This document shows positions 26,403-36,824 of a stretch of 64,000 nt of DNA, piece after piece. The position numbers and the translations under genes were made by a program. Position 1 is the stretch's first letter, and each line of letters begins with the position of its first letter. The notes beneath the pieces are model-generated. The model was not told the DNA's origin and searched no databases. It worked only from the letters and a program-made list of their open reading frames with translations. This DNA is from Streptomyces sp. P3 (GTDB lineage Bacteria > Actinomycetota > Actinomycetes > Streptomycetales > Streptomycetaceae), in NCBI RefSeq assembly GCF_003032475.1, contig NZ_CP028369.1, positions 2,852,001 to 2,916,000 on the forward strand, given 5' to 3'.

Positions 26403-26863
26403 CCGCCGTCGACCACGTCCAGCTCGCCGCCCCGCCCGGCTCCGAAGACCTCCTGCGCCCCTTCTACACCGCCGCCCTGGGCATGACCGAGATCCCCAAA
26501 CCGCCGGCGCTCGCGGCACGCGGAGGATGCTGGTTCCAGGCCGGGACCGTCCAGCTCCACCTGGGCGTCGAGCCCGGTTTCCGGCCCGCCCGCAAGGCCC
26601 ACCCCGGGCTGCGGGTCACCGGCATCGAGGCGTACGCGGCCCGGCTGGCGCACCACGGCGTCCGCGTCGAATGGGACGACGCACTGCCCGGACACCGCCG
26701 CTTCTACGCCCTGGACCCCGTCGGCAACCGGCTGGAATTCCTGGAACCCGACCCGCCCGGGCCCGGCGACGAGCCGGGAGAGCGGCACGGGGTGCGAGAA
26801 GCGCACGGGTTTGAGAGGGGCCCGGCGGGTCACTCGCAGGGGACAGACCGCACGCAGACCTGA
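26396..26863 (+). CDS. VOC-family (glyoxalase/dioxygenase-fold) protein
   Basis: A 155-residue protein with one full VOC module: LTAVDHVQLAAPPGSEDLLRPFYTAALGM (first metal-side His region), GCWFQAGTVQLHLGVEP and RRFYALDPVGNRLEFLEP (C-terminal Glu). The last 35 residues are polar and probably disordered. VOC proteins range from glyoxalases to resistance proteins; the substrate is unknown. It overlaps the methyltransferase and so is co-translated and presumably under the same MarR control. Confidence 0.82.
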   Translation: MLTAVDHVQLAAPPGSEDLLRPFYTAALGMTEIPKPPALAARGGCWFQAGTVQLHLGVEPGFRPARKAHPGLRVTGIEAYAARLAHHGVRVEWDDALPGHRRFYALDPVGNRLEFLEPDPPGPGDEPGERHGVREAHGFERGPAGHSQGTDRTQT

Positions 26864-26879
26864 CTGGGAGTGATGGACA

Positions 26880-27053
26880 GTGGCAGGCGAGCAGAAGTCC
26901 AAGGCGAAGATGGAACGGGCCAAGGGCAAGGCGAAGGAAACGGTCGGGCGCGCCGTGGGCAACGAGAGGCTCGAGGCCGAGGGCCGCGCCGACCAGGCGA
27001 AGGGCGACGCCCGGCAGGCCAAGGAGAAGACGAAGGACGTCTTCAAGCACTGA
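26880..27053 (+). CDS. CsbD-like stress protein
   Basis: A 57-residue, highly charged Lys/Ala/Glu-rich protein starting at GTG 26880: it opens VAGEQKSKAKMERAKGKAKE and continues GRAVGNERLEAEGRADQAKGDARQ. The pattern K-G-K-x-K-E...G.A.GN..LEAEGRADQ..G is the CsbD family signature, a small sigma-B-type general stress protein in Gram-positive bacteria whose exact role is unknown. GGGAG lies nine bases upstream of the start. It is followed at once by a very strong terminator. Confidence 0.85.
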   Translation: MAGEQKSKAKMERAKGKAKETVGRAVGNERLEAEGRADQAKGDARQAKEKTKDVFKH

Positions 27054-27066
27054 GCCCGTACCGGCA

Positions 27067-27108
27067 TGCGGCAGGCCCCCCGTCCCACGGGACGGGGGGC
27101 CTGCCGCA
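27067..27108. terminator. Perfect 20-bp stem terminator
   Basis: TGCGGCAGGCCCCCC... on the left pairs over 20 bases with the right arm ...GGGGGGCCTGCCGCA with only AC between the arms. It lies between the CsbD gene and the convergent TetR gene and can stop transcription from both sides. Confidence 0.9.
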
Positions 27109-27133
27109 CGGTCGGACCGTGCCGCTCCGCGGC

Positions 27134-27820
27134 TCAGCTCTTGCGGTGCCCGATCAGCCGCGGTTTGGCCTCCAGGCCGTCCAGGCCGTGCCAGGACAGG
27201 TTCACCAGGTGCGCCGCCACCTCGGCCTTCTTCGGCCGCCGCACGTCCAGCCACCACTGGCCGGTCAGCGCGACCATCCCGACCAGGGCCTGCGCGTAGA
27301 GAGGCGCGAGTTTCGGGTCGAAGCCGCGGCTCTTGAACTCGCGGCCCAGGATGTCCTCCACCTGCGTCGCGATGTCCGAGATCAACGACGCGAAGGACCC
27401 CGTCGACTGCGGGATGGGGGAGTCGCGCACCAGAATGCGGAAACCGTCCGTGTACTCCTCGATGTAGTCCAGCAGCGCGAACGCCGCCTGCTCGAGAAGC
27501 TCACGCGGATGTCCCGCCGTCAACGACGACGTGACCATGTCCAGCAGCCGGCGCATCTCCCGGTCCACGACGACCGCGTACAGCCCCTCCTTGCCGCCGA
27601 AGTGCTCGTACACCACCGGCTTGGACACCCCGGCCTTCGCCGCGATCTCCTCCACCGACGTGCCCTCGAAGCCCTTCGCCGCGAACAGGGTGCGACCGAT
27701 CTCCAGCAACTGTTGCCGGCGCTCGGCCCCCGTCATGCGGGTGCGCCGTGCGCGCCGCGGCTTGACATCACTGCTGGGACTGGAGTTACTGCTGGGATCG
27801 GTCGCCACGCCGTCAATCAT
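27134..27820 (-). CDS. TetR-family transcriptional regulator, coupled to the desaturase
   Basis: A 228-residue regulator. The N-terminal HTH reads RRQQLLEIGRTLFAAKGFEGTSVEEIAAKAGVSKPVVYEHFGGKEGLYAVVVDREM, a clear TetR DNA-binding domain. The ligand domain ends GQWWLDVRRPKKAEVAAHLVNLSWHGLDGL, a pattern common in Streptomyces lipid-related TetR proteins. The ATG at 27820 overlaps the desaturase stop (ATGA), so the regulator is translated from the desaturase mRNA; a GTG at 27808 is an alternative. Three inverted repeats upstream of the desaturase are its probable operators, giving negative autoregulation of the pair. Confidence 0.9.
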   Translation of the reverse strand: MIDGVATDPSSNSSPSSDVKPRRARRTRMTGAERRQQLLEIGRTLFAAKGFEGTSVEEIAAKAGVSKPVVYEHFGGKEGLYAVVVDREMRRLLDMVTSSLTAGHPRELLEQAAFALLDYIEEYTDGFRILVRDSPIPQSTGSFASLISDIATQVEDILGREFKSRGFDPKLAPLYAQALVGMVALTGQWWLDVRRPKKAEVAAHLVNLSWHGLDGLEAKPRLIGHRKS

Positions 27821-28827
27821 GCAGCCTCGGCGGCCGCCTTCCCCTGCCGGGAGCCGTCCCCGTCCGTGATACGGCGTGAATCGATACGCGAGCGTGACGG
27901 CCATCGCACGTCGTACGCCCAGCCGAGCATCTCGAACCACCGGATGAACCGGGCCGAGGAGTCCACCTGGCCCCGCATCACCCCGTGCCGCGCCGACGTC
28001 GGATCGGCGTGGTGCAGGTTGTGCCAGGACTCGCCGCAGGACAGGACCGCCAGCCACCACACGTTGCCGGAGCGGTCCCGGGACTTGAACGGGCGCTTGC
28101 CCACCGCGTGACAGATCGAGTTGATGGACCACGTCACGTGGTGCAGCAGGGCCACCCGCACCAGCGAGCCCCAGAAGAACGCCGTGAACGCACCCCACCA
28201 GGACATCGTCACCAGCCCGCCCACCAGCGGCGGAATCGCCAGCGACACCAACGTGAAGAGGATGAAGTTGCGCGAGATCGCACGGATCGCCGGGTCCTTG
28301 ACCAGGTCCGGCGCGTACTTCTCCTGCGAGGTCTGCTCCTCGTCGAACATCCAGGCGATATGGGCCCACCACAGGCCCTTCACCAGCGCCGGGACCGTCT
28401 CCCCGAACCGCCACGGCGAATGCGGGTCGCCCTCCGCGTCGGAGAACTTGTGGTGCTTGCGGTGGTCCGCCACCCAGCGCACCAGCGGTCCCTCGACGGC
28501 CATCGAGCCCATGATCGCCAACGCGATCCGCAGCGGTCGCCTCGCCTTGAACGAGCCGTGCGTGAAGTAGCGGTGGAAGCCGATCGTGATGCCGTGGCAG
28601 CCGAGGAAGTACATGAAGACCATCAGCCCGAGGTCCAGCCAGCTCACCCCCCATCCCCAGGCCAGCGGCAGAGCGGCCAGCACCGCCAGGAACGGGACGA
28701 CGATGAAGAGCAGCAGGGTGATCTGCTCGATCGAACGCTTCTGCTCACCACCGAGGGTGGCGAGCGGCGCGGCCCTGTCGTCGGGTGCCTTGGAAGGATC
28801 TTCGATCACGTTGGAGCCTGTGGTCAT
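27817..28827 (-). CDS. Acyl-CoA delta-9-type fatty acid desaturase
   Basis: A 336-residue membrane di-iron enzyme. The three histidine boxes are HRYFTH, HRKHH and HNLHH, with a fourth His at LLHHVTWSIN. Four long hydrophobic stretches fit the stearoyl-CoA desaturase topology. It would introduce a double bond into saturated acyl chains to keep membranes fluid. The ATG at 28827 follows AGGGGAC; the frame is open to 28947 without a better start. Its stop overlaps the TetR gene. The upstream region carries three TACGG-type inverted repeats. Confidence 0.92.
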   Translation of the reverse strand: MTTGSNVIEDPSKAPDDRAAPLATLGGEQKRSIEQITLLLFIVVPFLAVLAALPLAWGWGVSWLDLGLMVFMYFLGCHGITIGFHRYFTHGSFKARRPLRIALAIMGSMAVEGPLVRWVADHRKHHKFSDAEGDPHSPWRFGETVPALVKGLWWAHIAWMFDEEQTSQEKYAPDLVKDPAIRAISRNFILFTLVSLAIPPLVGGLVTMSWWGAFTAFFWGSLVRVALLHHVTWSINSICHAVGKRPFKSRDRSGNVWWLAVLSCGESWHNLHHADPTSARHGVMRGQVDSSARFIRWFEMLGWAYDVRWPSRSRIDSRRITDGDGSRQGKAAAEAA

Positions 28828-28874
28828 GCGCGTCCCCTGGGGGGTATGGGAATGAGGGAGAAGCCGTACCGCCG

Positions 28875-28919
28875 GTACCGCACGGTACTTCCTACGGTCC
28901 CGTAACCTACGGCATCGTA
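28875..28919. promoter_or_regulatory. Three inverted repeats, probable TetR operators of the desaturase
   Basis: GTACCG-CA-CGGTAC (28875-28888), TACGG-TC-CCGTA (28893-28904) and TACG-GCAT-CGTA (28908-28919) follow each other 48-92 bp upstream of the desaturase start. CCTACGG is directly repeated at 28891 and 28906. The TACCG/CGGTA theme is typical of TetR-type operators, and the only TetR gene nearby is the one coupled to this desaturase. Confidence 0.6.
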
Positions 28920-29118
28920 AGTATGGCAGTGCGCCGCCTCGCGGCAAGAGCCCGCCGACCTGCGCGTCCCCGCGGACACCTATCCTTGGACTCGGTCGGA
29001 CAGCGCGGTCCGCTTAGTTTTCTTCCCGGATGTCCGACCCCGTATGCGACGCCTGCCCGCGGGGAGGATGTCCGAGTTCCCTCTTGGACGAGCTTCAACA
29101 CTGCAAGGAGCCGCACCT

Positions 29119-31848
<2,730 letters not shown>

Positions 31849-31864
31849 CCCCACCCCACACCAC

Positions 31865-31906
31865 GAGGGGCGCCCCCGAGTCCGTACGGACCCGGCGGCG
31901 CCCCTC
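31865..31906. terminator. Hairpin between ppc and a convergent gene
   Basis: GAGGGGCGCC pairs with GGCGCCCCTC; the internal TCCGTACGGA is itself palindromic. It lies 16 bp after the ppc stop and 12 bp from the stop of the convergent gene. Confidence 0.8.
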
Positions 31907-31918
31907 ACCCGTCCCCGC

Positions 31919-32581
31919 TCACACCGTCAGGAACGCCGCCGTCAGCAACGCCACCCCCGACCCAGCCAGCACCCAGCCCGCCCGCACCCGGCCCAGACCC
32001 CCCGCCACCACCACCGACGCCAACAACAACGCCCCGCCGAACGGCACCCACGCGTACAACACCCCCGCAGGCCCCGAACGCACCGCACGATCACCGCCCG
32101 GCTTCAGCACCACCGTGTACGTCCGCCCCTTGCGCACCGCCACCGACTGATCCAGCACCACCCGCGCCCGCGGCGTCGACCCCGCCGACAACGGCGTGTA
32201 CGGCCCCGCGCACCTGCCCCCGGCACACCCCGTCACCTCGACCGTGCCCCGCTCCCGCCCCTTCGTCAGCATCACGTGCTGCGCCGAACCCCAGGAACCC
32301 CACACCCCCGCCACCAGGATCAGCACCGCCACCGCACCCATCGCCGCGAACCGCCCGAACCGCAGCACCGCCACGGAACCCCCCGCCGCACCCCCGCCGG
32401 ACCCCGACCCTCTGGCCGACCCCGGGCCCTTGGCCGACCCCGGGCCCTTGGCCGACCCAGGGCCCTCGGCGGACCCGGACCCCGTGGCCGCACCCCTGGC
32501 GGACCCCTTGGCCGAGTGCTTCCGTGACGGACCCCCACGGCGGTGCGACGAGACTGCAGAGCCAGACATGGCCGGGATCAT
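31919..32581 (-). CDS. Membrane protein with GSAKGP repeats, unknown function
   Basis: A 220-residue protein. The first 65 residues are basic and Gly/Ser-rich with tandem six-residue units (GPGSAK/GPGSAR). A membrane helix (MGAVAVLILVAGVWGSWGSA), an extracytoplasmic domain with a CAGGRC cysteine pair (likely disulfide) and two C-terminal helices (LYAWVPFGGALLLASVVVAGG and AGWVLAGSGVALLTAAFLTV) follow. No family is recognised. The ATG at 32581 was taken; 32569 is equally possible. The DNA under the repeats is an 18-bp tandem repeat, so the length of this tail probably varies between strains. Confidence 0.7.
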   Translation of the reverse strand: MIPAMSGSAVSSHRRGGPSRKHSAKGSARGAATGSGSAEGPGSAKGPGSAKGPGSARGSGSGGGAAGGSVAVLRFGRFAAMGAVAVLILVAGVWGSWGSAQHVMLTKGRERGTVEVTGCAGGRCAGPYTPLSAGSTPRARVVLDQSVAVRKGRTYTVVLKPGGDRAVRSGPAGVLYAWVPFGGALLLASVVVAGGLGRVRAGWVLAGSGVALLTAAFLTV

Positions 32582-32622
32582 CAGCCATCACTGAACCAAC
32601 GTCAACCTCTGCGGGTGACAAG

Positions 32623-33225
32623 TCAGGAGTTGTACGTGCTTTGCGCCCGCTCCAACCCCTCCAGCACCAACGCCTCCACCGCGTCCGCAGCCCGGTCCAC
32701 GAAGTAGTCCAGCTCCTTGCGCTCCGCCGACGAGAAGTCCTTCAGCACGAAATCCGCCACCTGCATCCGCCCCGGCGGCCGCCCGATCCCGAACCGCACC
32801 CGGTGGTACTCCGCACCCATCGCCTTCGTCATCGACTTCAGACCGTTGTGCCCGTTGTCCCCGCCGCCCAGCTTCAGCCGCAGCACGCCGTAGTCGATGT
32901 CCAGCTCGTCGTGCACCGCCACCACGTTCGCCAGAGGCACCTTGTAGAAGTCCCGCAACGCGTTCACCGGACCGCCCGACAGGTTCATGAACGACATCGG
33001 CTTCGCCAGCACCACCCGCCGGCTCCCCGCACCCGGCGGACCGATCCGGCCCTCCACCACCTGCGCCTGCGCCTTCCCCGCCCGCTTGAACCGCCCCCCG
33101 ATCCGCGTCGCCAGCAGATCGGCGGCCATGAAACCCACGTTGTGCCGGTTCATGGCGTACTCCGGGCCCGGATTGCCGAGACCCACGATCAGCCACGGCG
33201 CGTTCGCATCGGTCGTCACCTGCAT
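32623..33225 (-). CDS. pth: Peptidyl-tRNA hydrolase
   Basis: A 200-residue enzyme that releases peptides from drop-off peptidyl-tRNAs. Motifs: [22 protein letters not shown] (catalytic H28), [41 protein letters not shown] and [18 protein letters not shown]. All residues expected for activity are present. It lies downstream of rplY on the same strand, the typical actinobacterial rplY-pth pairing, with 72 bp between them. Confidence 0.96.
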   Translation of the reverse strand: MQVTTDANAPWLIVGLGNPGPEYAMNRHNVGFMAADLLATRIGGRFKRAGKAQAQVVEGRIGPPGAGSRRVVLAKPMSFMNLSGGPVNALRDFYKVPLANVVAVHDELDIDYGVLRLKLGGGDNGHNGLKSMTKAMGAEYHRVRFGIGRPPGRMQVADFVLKDFSSAERKELDYFVDRAADAVEALVLEGLERAQSTYNS

Positions 33226-33297
33226 GTCTCCTCACATACGCGCAGACCGCCGCCCCCCGAAGGGAGCGGCGGCCGACGAAACGGGATACCGGGAAAA

Positions 33298-33882
33298 TCA
33301 GGCCTCGGTGGCCTCGGCCTCGGCGTCCGCCGGAGCCTCCTCCGCCTGAGCCGCCAGGACCTGAAGGACGACCGCGTCCTCGTCGATCGCCAGCGTCGTG
33401 CCCTTGGGCAGCGGGATGTCCTTGGCCAGGATGGAGGCACCGGCCTCGAGACCCTCGATGGAGACCGTGACCGACTCCGGGATGTGCGTCGCCTCGGCCT
33501 CGACCGTCAGCGTGCTCAGCACGTGCTCGAGCAGGTAGGCGCCCGGCGCCAGGTCGCCCTCGGTGTGCACGAAGACCTCGACGTTGACCTTCTCGCCGCG
33601 CTTCACGAGCAGCAGGTCGACGTGGTCCAGGAAGCCCTTGATCGCGTCACGCTGCACGGCCTTCGGGATCGCCAGCTGCGTCTTGCCCTCGAGCTCCAGG
33701 CTGAGCAGCACGTTCGGGGTACGCAGCGCGAGCTGGAGCTCGTGGCCCGGCAGCGTGATGTGCACCGGGTCGGCACCGTGGCCGTACACCACGGCCGGAA
33801 CCTTGTTGGCGCGACGGATACGACGGGCGGCGCCCTTGCCGAACTCGGTCCGGGACTCGGCGGCAAGCTTCAGCTCAGCCAT
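33298..33882 (-). CDS. rplY: Ribosomal protein L25/general stress protein Ctc
   Basis: A 194-residue long-form L25 (TL5/CTC type) that binds 5S rRNA. It starts MAELKLAAESRTEFGKGAARRIRRANKVPAVVYGHG, the N-terminal 5S-binding domain. The C-terminal beta domain contains IPESVTVSIEGLEAGASILAKDIPLPKG, and an acidic Glu/Ala tail completes the protein. The ATG at 33882 follows GGAG at seven bases; a GTG two codons upstream is less likely. It precedes pth and follows prs, an order conserved in actinobacteria. Confidence 0.96.
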   Translation of the reverse strand: MAELKLAAESRTEFGKGAARRIRRANKVPAVVYGHGADPVHITLPGHELQLALRTPNVLLSLELEGKTQLAIPKAVQRDAIKGFLDHVDLLLVKRGEKVNVEVFVHTEGDLAPGAYLLEHVLSTLTVEAEATHIPESVTVSIEGLEAGASILAKDIPLPKGTTLAIDEDAVVLQVLAAQAEEAPADAEAEATEA

Positions 33883-34081
33883 GTTCACTCCTCGTAGAAC
33901 GGGGGAAAGGTGGTCACCCGGCCAACCATCGGCCTGCTACGAAGAGCGCGTCGATAACGGACCGCCGTACACACGCGCCACACACACGCGTACGGCCTCC
34001 CTCGCCGAGCAACTGTGACAGCTTACGCAGCGGGAAGGCCGTACACGAAATCGATCTAGAACCTGTCTCTGACGGCAGCCG

Positions 34082-35056
34082 TCACTGCTCGTCGAACAGG
34101 CTCGTCACCGAACCGTCCTCGAACACCTCACGCACCGCGTTCGCGATCGTCGGCGCGATCGACAACACCGTGATCTTGTCGACTTCCAGCTCGCCCGGCG
34201 TCGGAAGCGTGTTCGTGAACACGAACTCGCTCACCTTCGAGTTCTTCAGACGGTCCGCCGCCGGACCCGACAGCACACCGTGCGTCGCCGTCACTATGAC
34301 GTCCTCCGCACCGTGCGCGAACAACGCGTCCGCGGCCGCGCAGATCGTGCCACCCGTGTCGATCATGTCGTCCACGAGAACACAGACACGGCCCTTGACC
34401 TCGCCCACGACCTCGTGGACCGTCACCTGGTTCGCCACGTCCTTGTCGCGCCGCTTGTGCACGATCGCCAGCGGCGCGCCCAGACGGTCGCACCAGCGGT
34501 CCGCCACCCGCACCCGGCCCGCGTCCGGCGACACCACCGTGAGCTTGTCGCGGTCCACCTTCTGCGCCACGTAGTCCGCCAGCAGCGGCAGCGCGAACAG
34601 GTGGTCCACCGGACCGTCGAAGAACCCCTGGATCTGGTCCGTGTGCAGATCGACGGTCAGGATCCGGTGCGCACCCGCCGTCTTCATCAGATCGGCGATC
34701 AGCCGCGCCGAGATCGGCTCACGCCCACGGTGCTTCTTGTCCTGACGCGCATAACCGTAGAACGGCACGATGACGGTGATCGAACGCGCCGAAGCCCGCT
34801 TCAGCGCGTCGATCATGATCAACTGCTCCATGATCCACTTGTTGATCGGAGCCGTGTGGCTCTGGATCAGGAAACAGTCAGCACCGCGAGCCGACTCCTG
34901 GTAGCGAACATAGATCTCACCGTTGGCGAAATCGAAGGCCTTCGTCGGGACGACCCCGACACCCAGCTGGTGGGCGACCTCCTCGGCAAGCTCGGGGTGG
35001 GCGCGGCCGGAGAAGAACATCATCTTCTTCTCGCCGGTCGTCTTGATCCCGGTCAC
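34082..35056 (-). CDS. prs: Ribose-phosphate pyrophosphokinase (PRPP synthetase)
   Basis: A 324-residue enzyme making PRPP from ribose-5-phosphate and ATP for nucleotide, His and Trp synthesis. Motifs: FANGEIYVRYQESARGADCFLIQS, VPFYGYARQDKKHRGREPIS (ATP and regulatory flap), TVDLHTDQIQGFF, SPDAGRVRVADRW and the PRPP-binding loop VLVDDMIDTGGTI. The GTG at 35056 was used. It lies 134 bp after glmU, whose mRNA it may share; that gap holds an 11-bp direct repeat. Confidence 0.96.
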   Translation of the reverse strand: MTGIKTTGEKKMMFFSGRAHPELAEEVAHQLGVGVVPTKAFDFANGEIYVRYQESARGADCFLIQSHTAPINKWIMEQLIMIDALKRASARSITVIVPFYGYARQDKKHRGREPISARLIADLMKTAGAHRILTVDLHTDQIQGFFDGPVDHLFALPLLADYVAQKVDRDKLTVVSPDAGRVRVADRWCDRLGAPLAIVHKRRDKDVANQVTVHEVVGEVKGRVCVLVDDMIDTGGTICAAADALFAHGAEDVIVTATHGVLSGPAADRLKNSKVSEFVFTNTLPTPGELEVDKITVLSIAPTIANAVREVFEDGSVTSLFDEQ

Positions 35057-35076
35057 AGCACTGTCTCCTCAGAGGT

Positions 35077-35135
35077 GTCTCAGCTGGATGTCGAGAACCC
35101 TTCGCCGCTGGGCGCGACAAGGACGTCTCAGCTGG
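35077..35135. repeat. 11-bp direct repeat in the prs leader
   Basis: GTCTCAGCTGG occurs at 35077-35087 and 35125-35135, 48 bp apart, between glmU and prs. Each copy contains CAGCTG, a short palindrome. It could be a protein-binding pair in the prs promoter or leader. Confidence 0.5.
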
Positions 35136-35190
35136 TAGGTGCGGGTGTGCACTTATCACGGTACGCCGTGTTCGACGTGCCCGTTTCCGG

Positions 35191-36639
35191 TCAGCTTCCG
35201 CTTTCGTCCTGGCGGGACGCCGTCTCGGCCGCCTTCGCCGCCGCGCTGCCCGGACGCTTACGGGCCACCCAGCCCTCGATATTCCGCTGCTGACCACGGG
35301 CCACGGCCAGCGAACCGGGCGGCACATCCTTCGTGATCACGGACCCGGCCGCGGTGTACGCGCCGTCCCCGACCGTGACCGGAGCCACAAACATGTTGTC
35401 CGAACCCGTCTTGCAGTGCGAGCCGACGGTGGTGTGGTGCTTGCTCTCCCCGTCGTAGTTCACGAACACACTCGCCGCGCCGATGTTGCTGTACTCGCCG
35501 ATCGTCGCGTCACCCACGTACGACAGGTGCGGAACCTTCGTCCCCTCGCCGAGCGACGCGTTCTTCGCCTCCACGAACGTACCGATCTTGCTCTTCGTCC
35601 CCAGCCGGGTGCCGGGACGCAGATACGCGAACGGCCCCACCGACGCGCCCGCCCCGATCTCCGAGTCGTTGGACACCGTGTTGTCGACCCGGGCCCCCGC
35701 ACCGACCACCGTGTCCTTCAGCCGGCTGTTCGGACCGACCTCGGCGCCCTCGCCCACGTGCGTGCTGCCGTGCAGCTGCGTACCCGGGTGCACCACCGCG
35801 TCCCGCCCGAACGTCACCGTGACGTCCACCCACGTCGTCGCCGGGTCGATCACCGTCACCCCCGACAGCATCGCCGCGGTCAGCAACCGGTCGTTCAGTG
35901 TCCGGCGCGCCTCGCTCAGCTGCACCCGGTTGTTGATCCCGGCGATCTCACGGTGATCGGCGGCCACGGACGCGCCCACCCGGTGACCGGCCTCGCGCAG
36001 AATCCCCAGGACGTCCGTCAGGTACTCCTCGCCCTGGCTGTTGTCCGTGCGCACCTTCTTCAGCGCGTCCGCGAGCAGCGGTCCGTCGAACGCGAACACC
36101 CCGGAGTTGATCTCCCGGATCGACAGCACCGCGTCATCCGCGTCCTTGTGCTCGACGATCGCCGTCACGGCGCCGGACGTCTCGTCCCGGACGATCCGCC
36201 CGTACCCCGTCGCGTCCGGCACCTCGGCGGTCAGCACGGTGACCGCGTTGCCGTCCGCGTGATGCGTCGCGGCCAGCTCCGCCAGCGTCGCACCCGTCAG
36301 CAGCGGGGTGTCGCCGCACACGACCACCACCGTGCCGTCCACACCGCCGCCCAGCTGCTCGAGCCCCATCCGCACGGCGTGCCCGGTGCCGTTCTGCTCC
36401 TCCTGCACGGCGGTGCGCACGGCGGCGTCCACCTCGGCGAGGTGCGTGGTGACCTTCTCGCGTGCGTGTCCGACCACCACGACCAGGTTCTCGGGGTCCA
36501 GCTCACGGGCGGCGGCCAGCACGTGGCCCACGAGGCTGCGGCCGCAGAGCTCGTGAAGGACCTTCGGTATGTCCGACTTCATACGGGTGCCCTCACCCGC
36601 TGCGAGTACGACGACGGCTGCCGGGCGAATGGCGCTCAC
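35191..36639 (-). CDS. glmU: Bifunctional GlcNAc-1-P uridyltransferase/GlcN-1-P acetyltransferase GlmU
   Basis: A 482-residue enzyme that finishes UDP-GlcNAc synthesis for peptidoglycan. The N-terminal pyrophosphorylase domain shows VVVLAAGEGTRMKSDIPKVLH, QNGTGHAV, VCGDTPLL and GYGRIVRD. The C-terminal left-handed beta-helix has hexapeptide repeats and the acetyltransferase site (KIGTFVEAKNASLGEGTKVPHLSYVGDA, then NYDGESKHHTTVG). It is slightly longer than E. coli GlmU, with a charged Ala/Lys tail. The GTG at 36639 (VSAIRPAAVVVLAAGEG) was chosen; the open upstream frame overlaps the tRNA terminator region and lacks family similarity. Confidence 0.96.
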   Translation of the reverse strand: MSAIRPAAVVVLAAGEGTRMKSDIPKVLHELCGRSLVGHVLAAARELDPENLVVVVGHAREKVTTHLAEVDAAVRTAVQEEQNGTGHAVRMGLEQLGGGVDGTVVVVCGDTPLLTGATLAELAATHHADGNAVTVLTAEVPDATGYGRIVRDETSGAVTAIVEHKDADDAVLSIREINSGVFAFDGPLLADALKKVRTDNSQGEEYLTDVLGILREAGHRVGASVAADHREIAGINNRVQLSEARRTLNDRLLTAAMLSGVTVIDPATTWVDVTVTFGRDAVVHPGTQLHGSTHVGEGAEVGPNSRLKDTVVGAGARVDNTVSNDSEIGAGASVGPFAYLRPGTRLGTKSKIGTFVEAKNASLGEGTKVPHLSYVGDATIGEYSNIGAASVFVNYDGESKHHTTVGSHCKTGSDNMFVAPVTVGDGAYTAAGSVITKDVPPGSLAVARGQQRNIEGWVARKRPGSAAAKAAETASRQDESGS

Positions 36640-36713
36640 GGAGTTGCCCTTCGGCTGTGGAGAGGTGGGGACATCCGAAGGATACCGGGGCGTTTCCCGG
36701 CGGACATGAGAGC

Positions 36714-36739
36714 GGGCCCTGACGGTGATGTCAGGGCCC
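36714..36739 (-). terminator. Terminator of tRNA-Gln
   Basis: GGGCCCTGAC pairs perfectly with GTCAGGGCCC around a GGTGAT loop, 14 bp beyond the 3' end of the tRNA on its transcribed strand. Confidence 0.8.
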
Positions 36740-36752
36740 GGATCGTGTACGG

Positions 36753-36824
36753 CTCCCCCGCCAGGACTCGAACCCGGACATATGGCACCAAAAGCCACAG
36801 TGCTGCCAATTACACCACAGGGGA
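36753..36824 (-). tRNA. tRNA-Gln (anticodon UUG)
   Basis: Read on the minus strand, a 72-nt cloverleaf is complete. The acceptor stem is TCCCCTG/CGGGGGA with one G-T, followed by discriminator G and no encoded CCA. The D arm is GTGTAATTGGCAGCAC. The anticodon stem is GTGGC/GCCAT with loop TTTTGGT, giving anticodon UUG for CAA codons. The T arm is CCGGGTTCGAGTCCTGG. It stands alone, followed by a terminator. Its 5' end overlaps the end of the adjacent HTH protein's reading frame by 15 bases. Confidence 0.97.

Noticed and set aside
36810..36824. Overlap of the HTH gene with tRNA-Gln taken as evidence against the tRNA
   Set aside because: The tRNA cloverleaf is complete with a good anticodon and a terminator, while the gene's 3' end is clearly out of frame.
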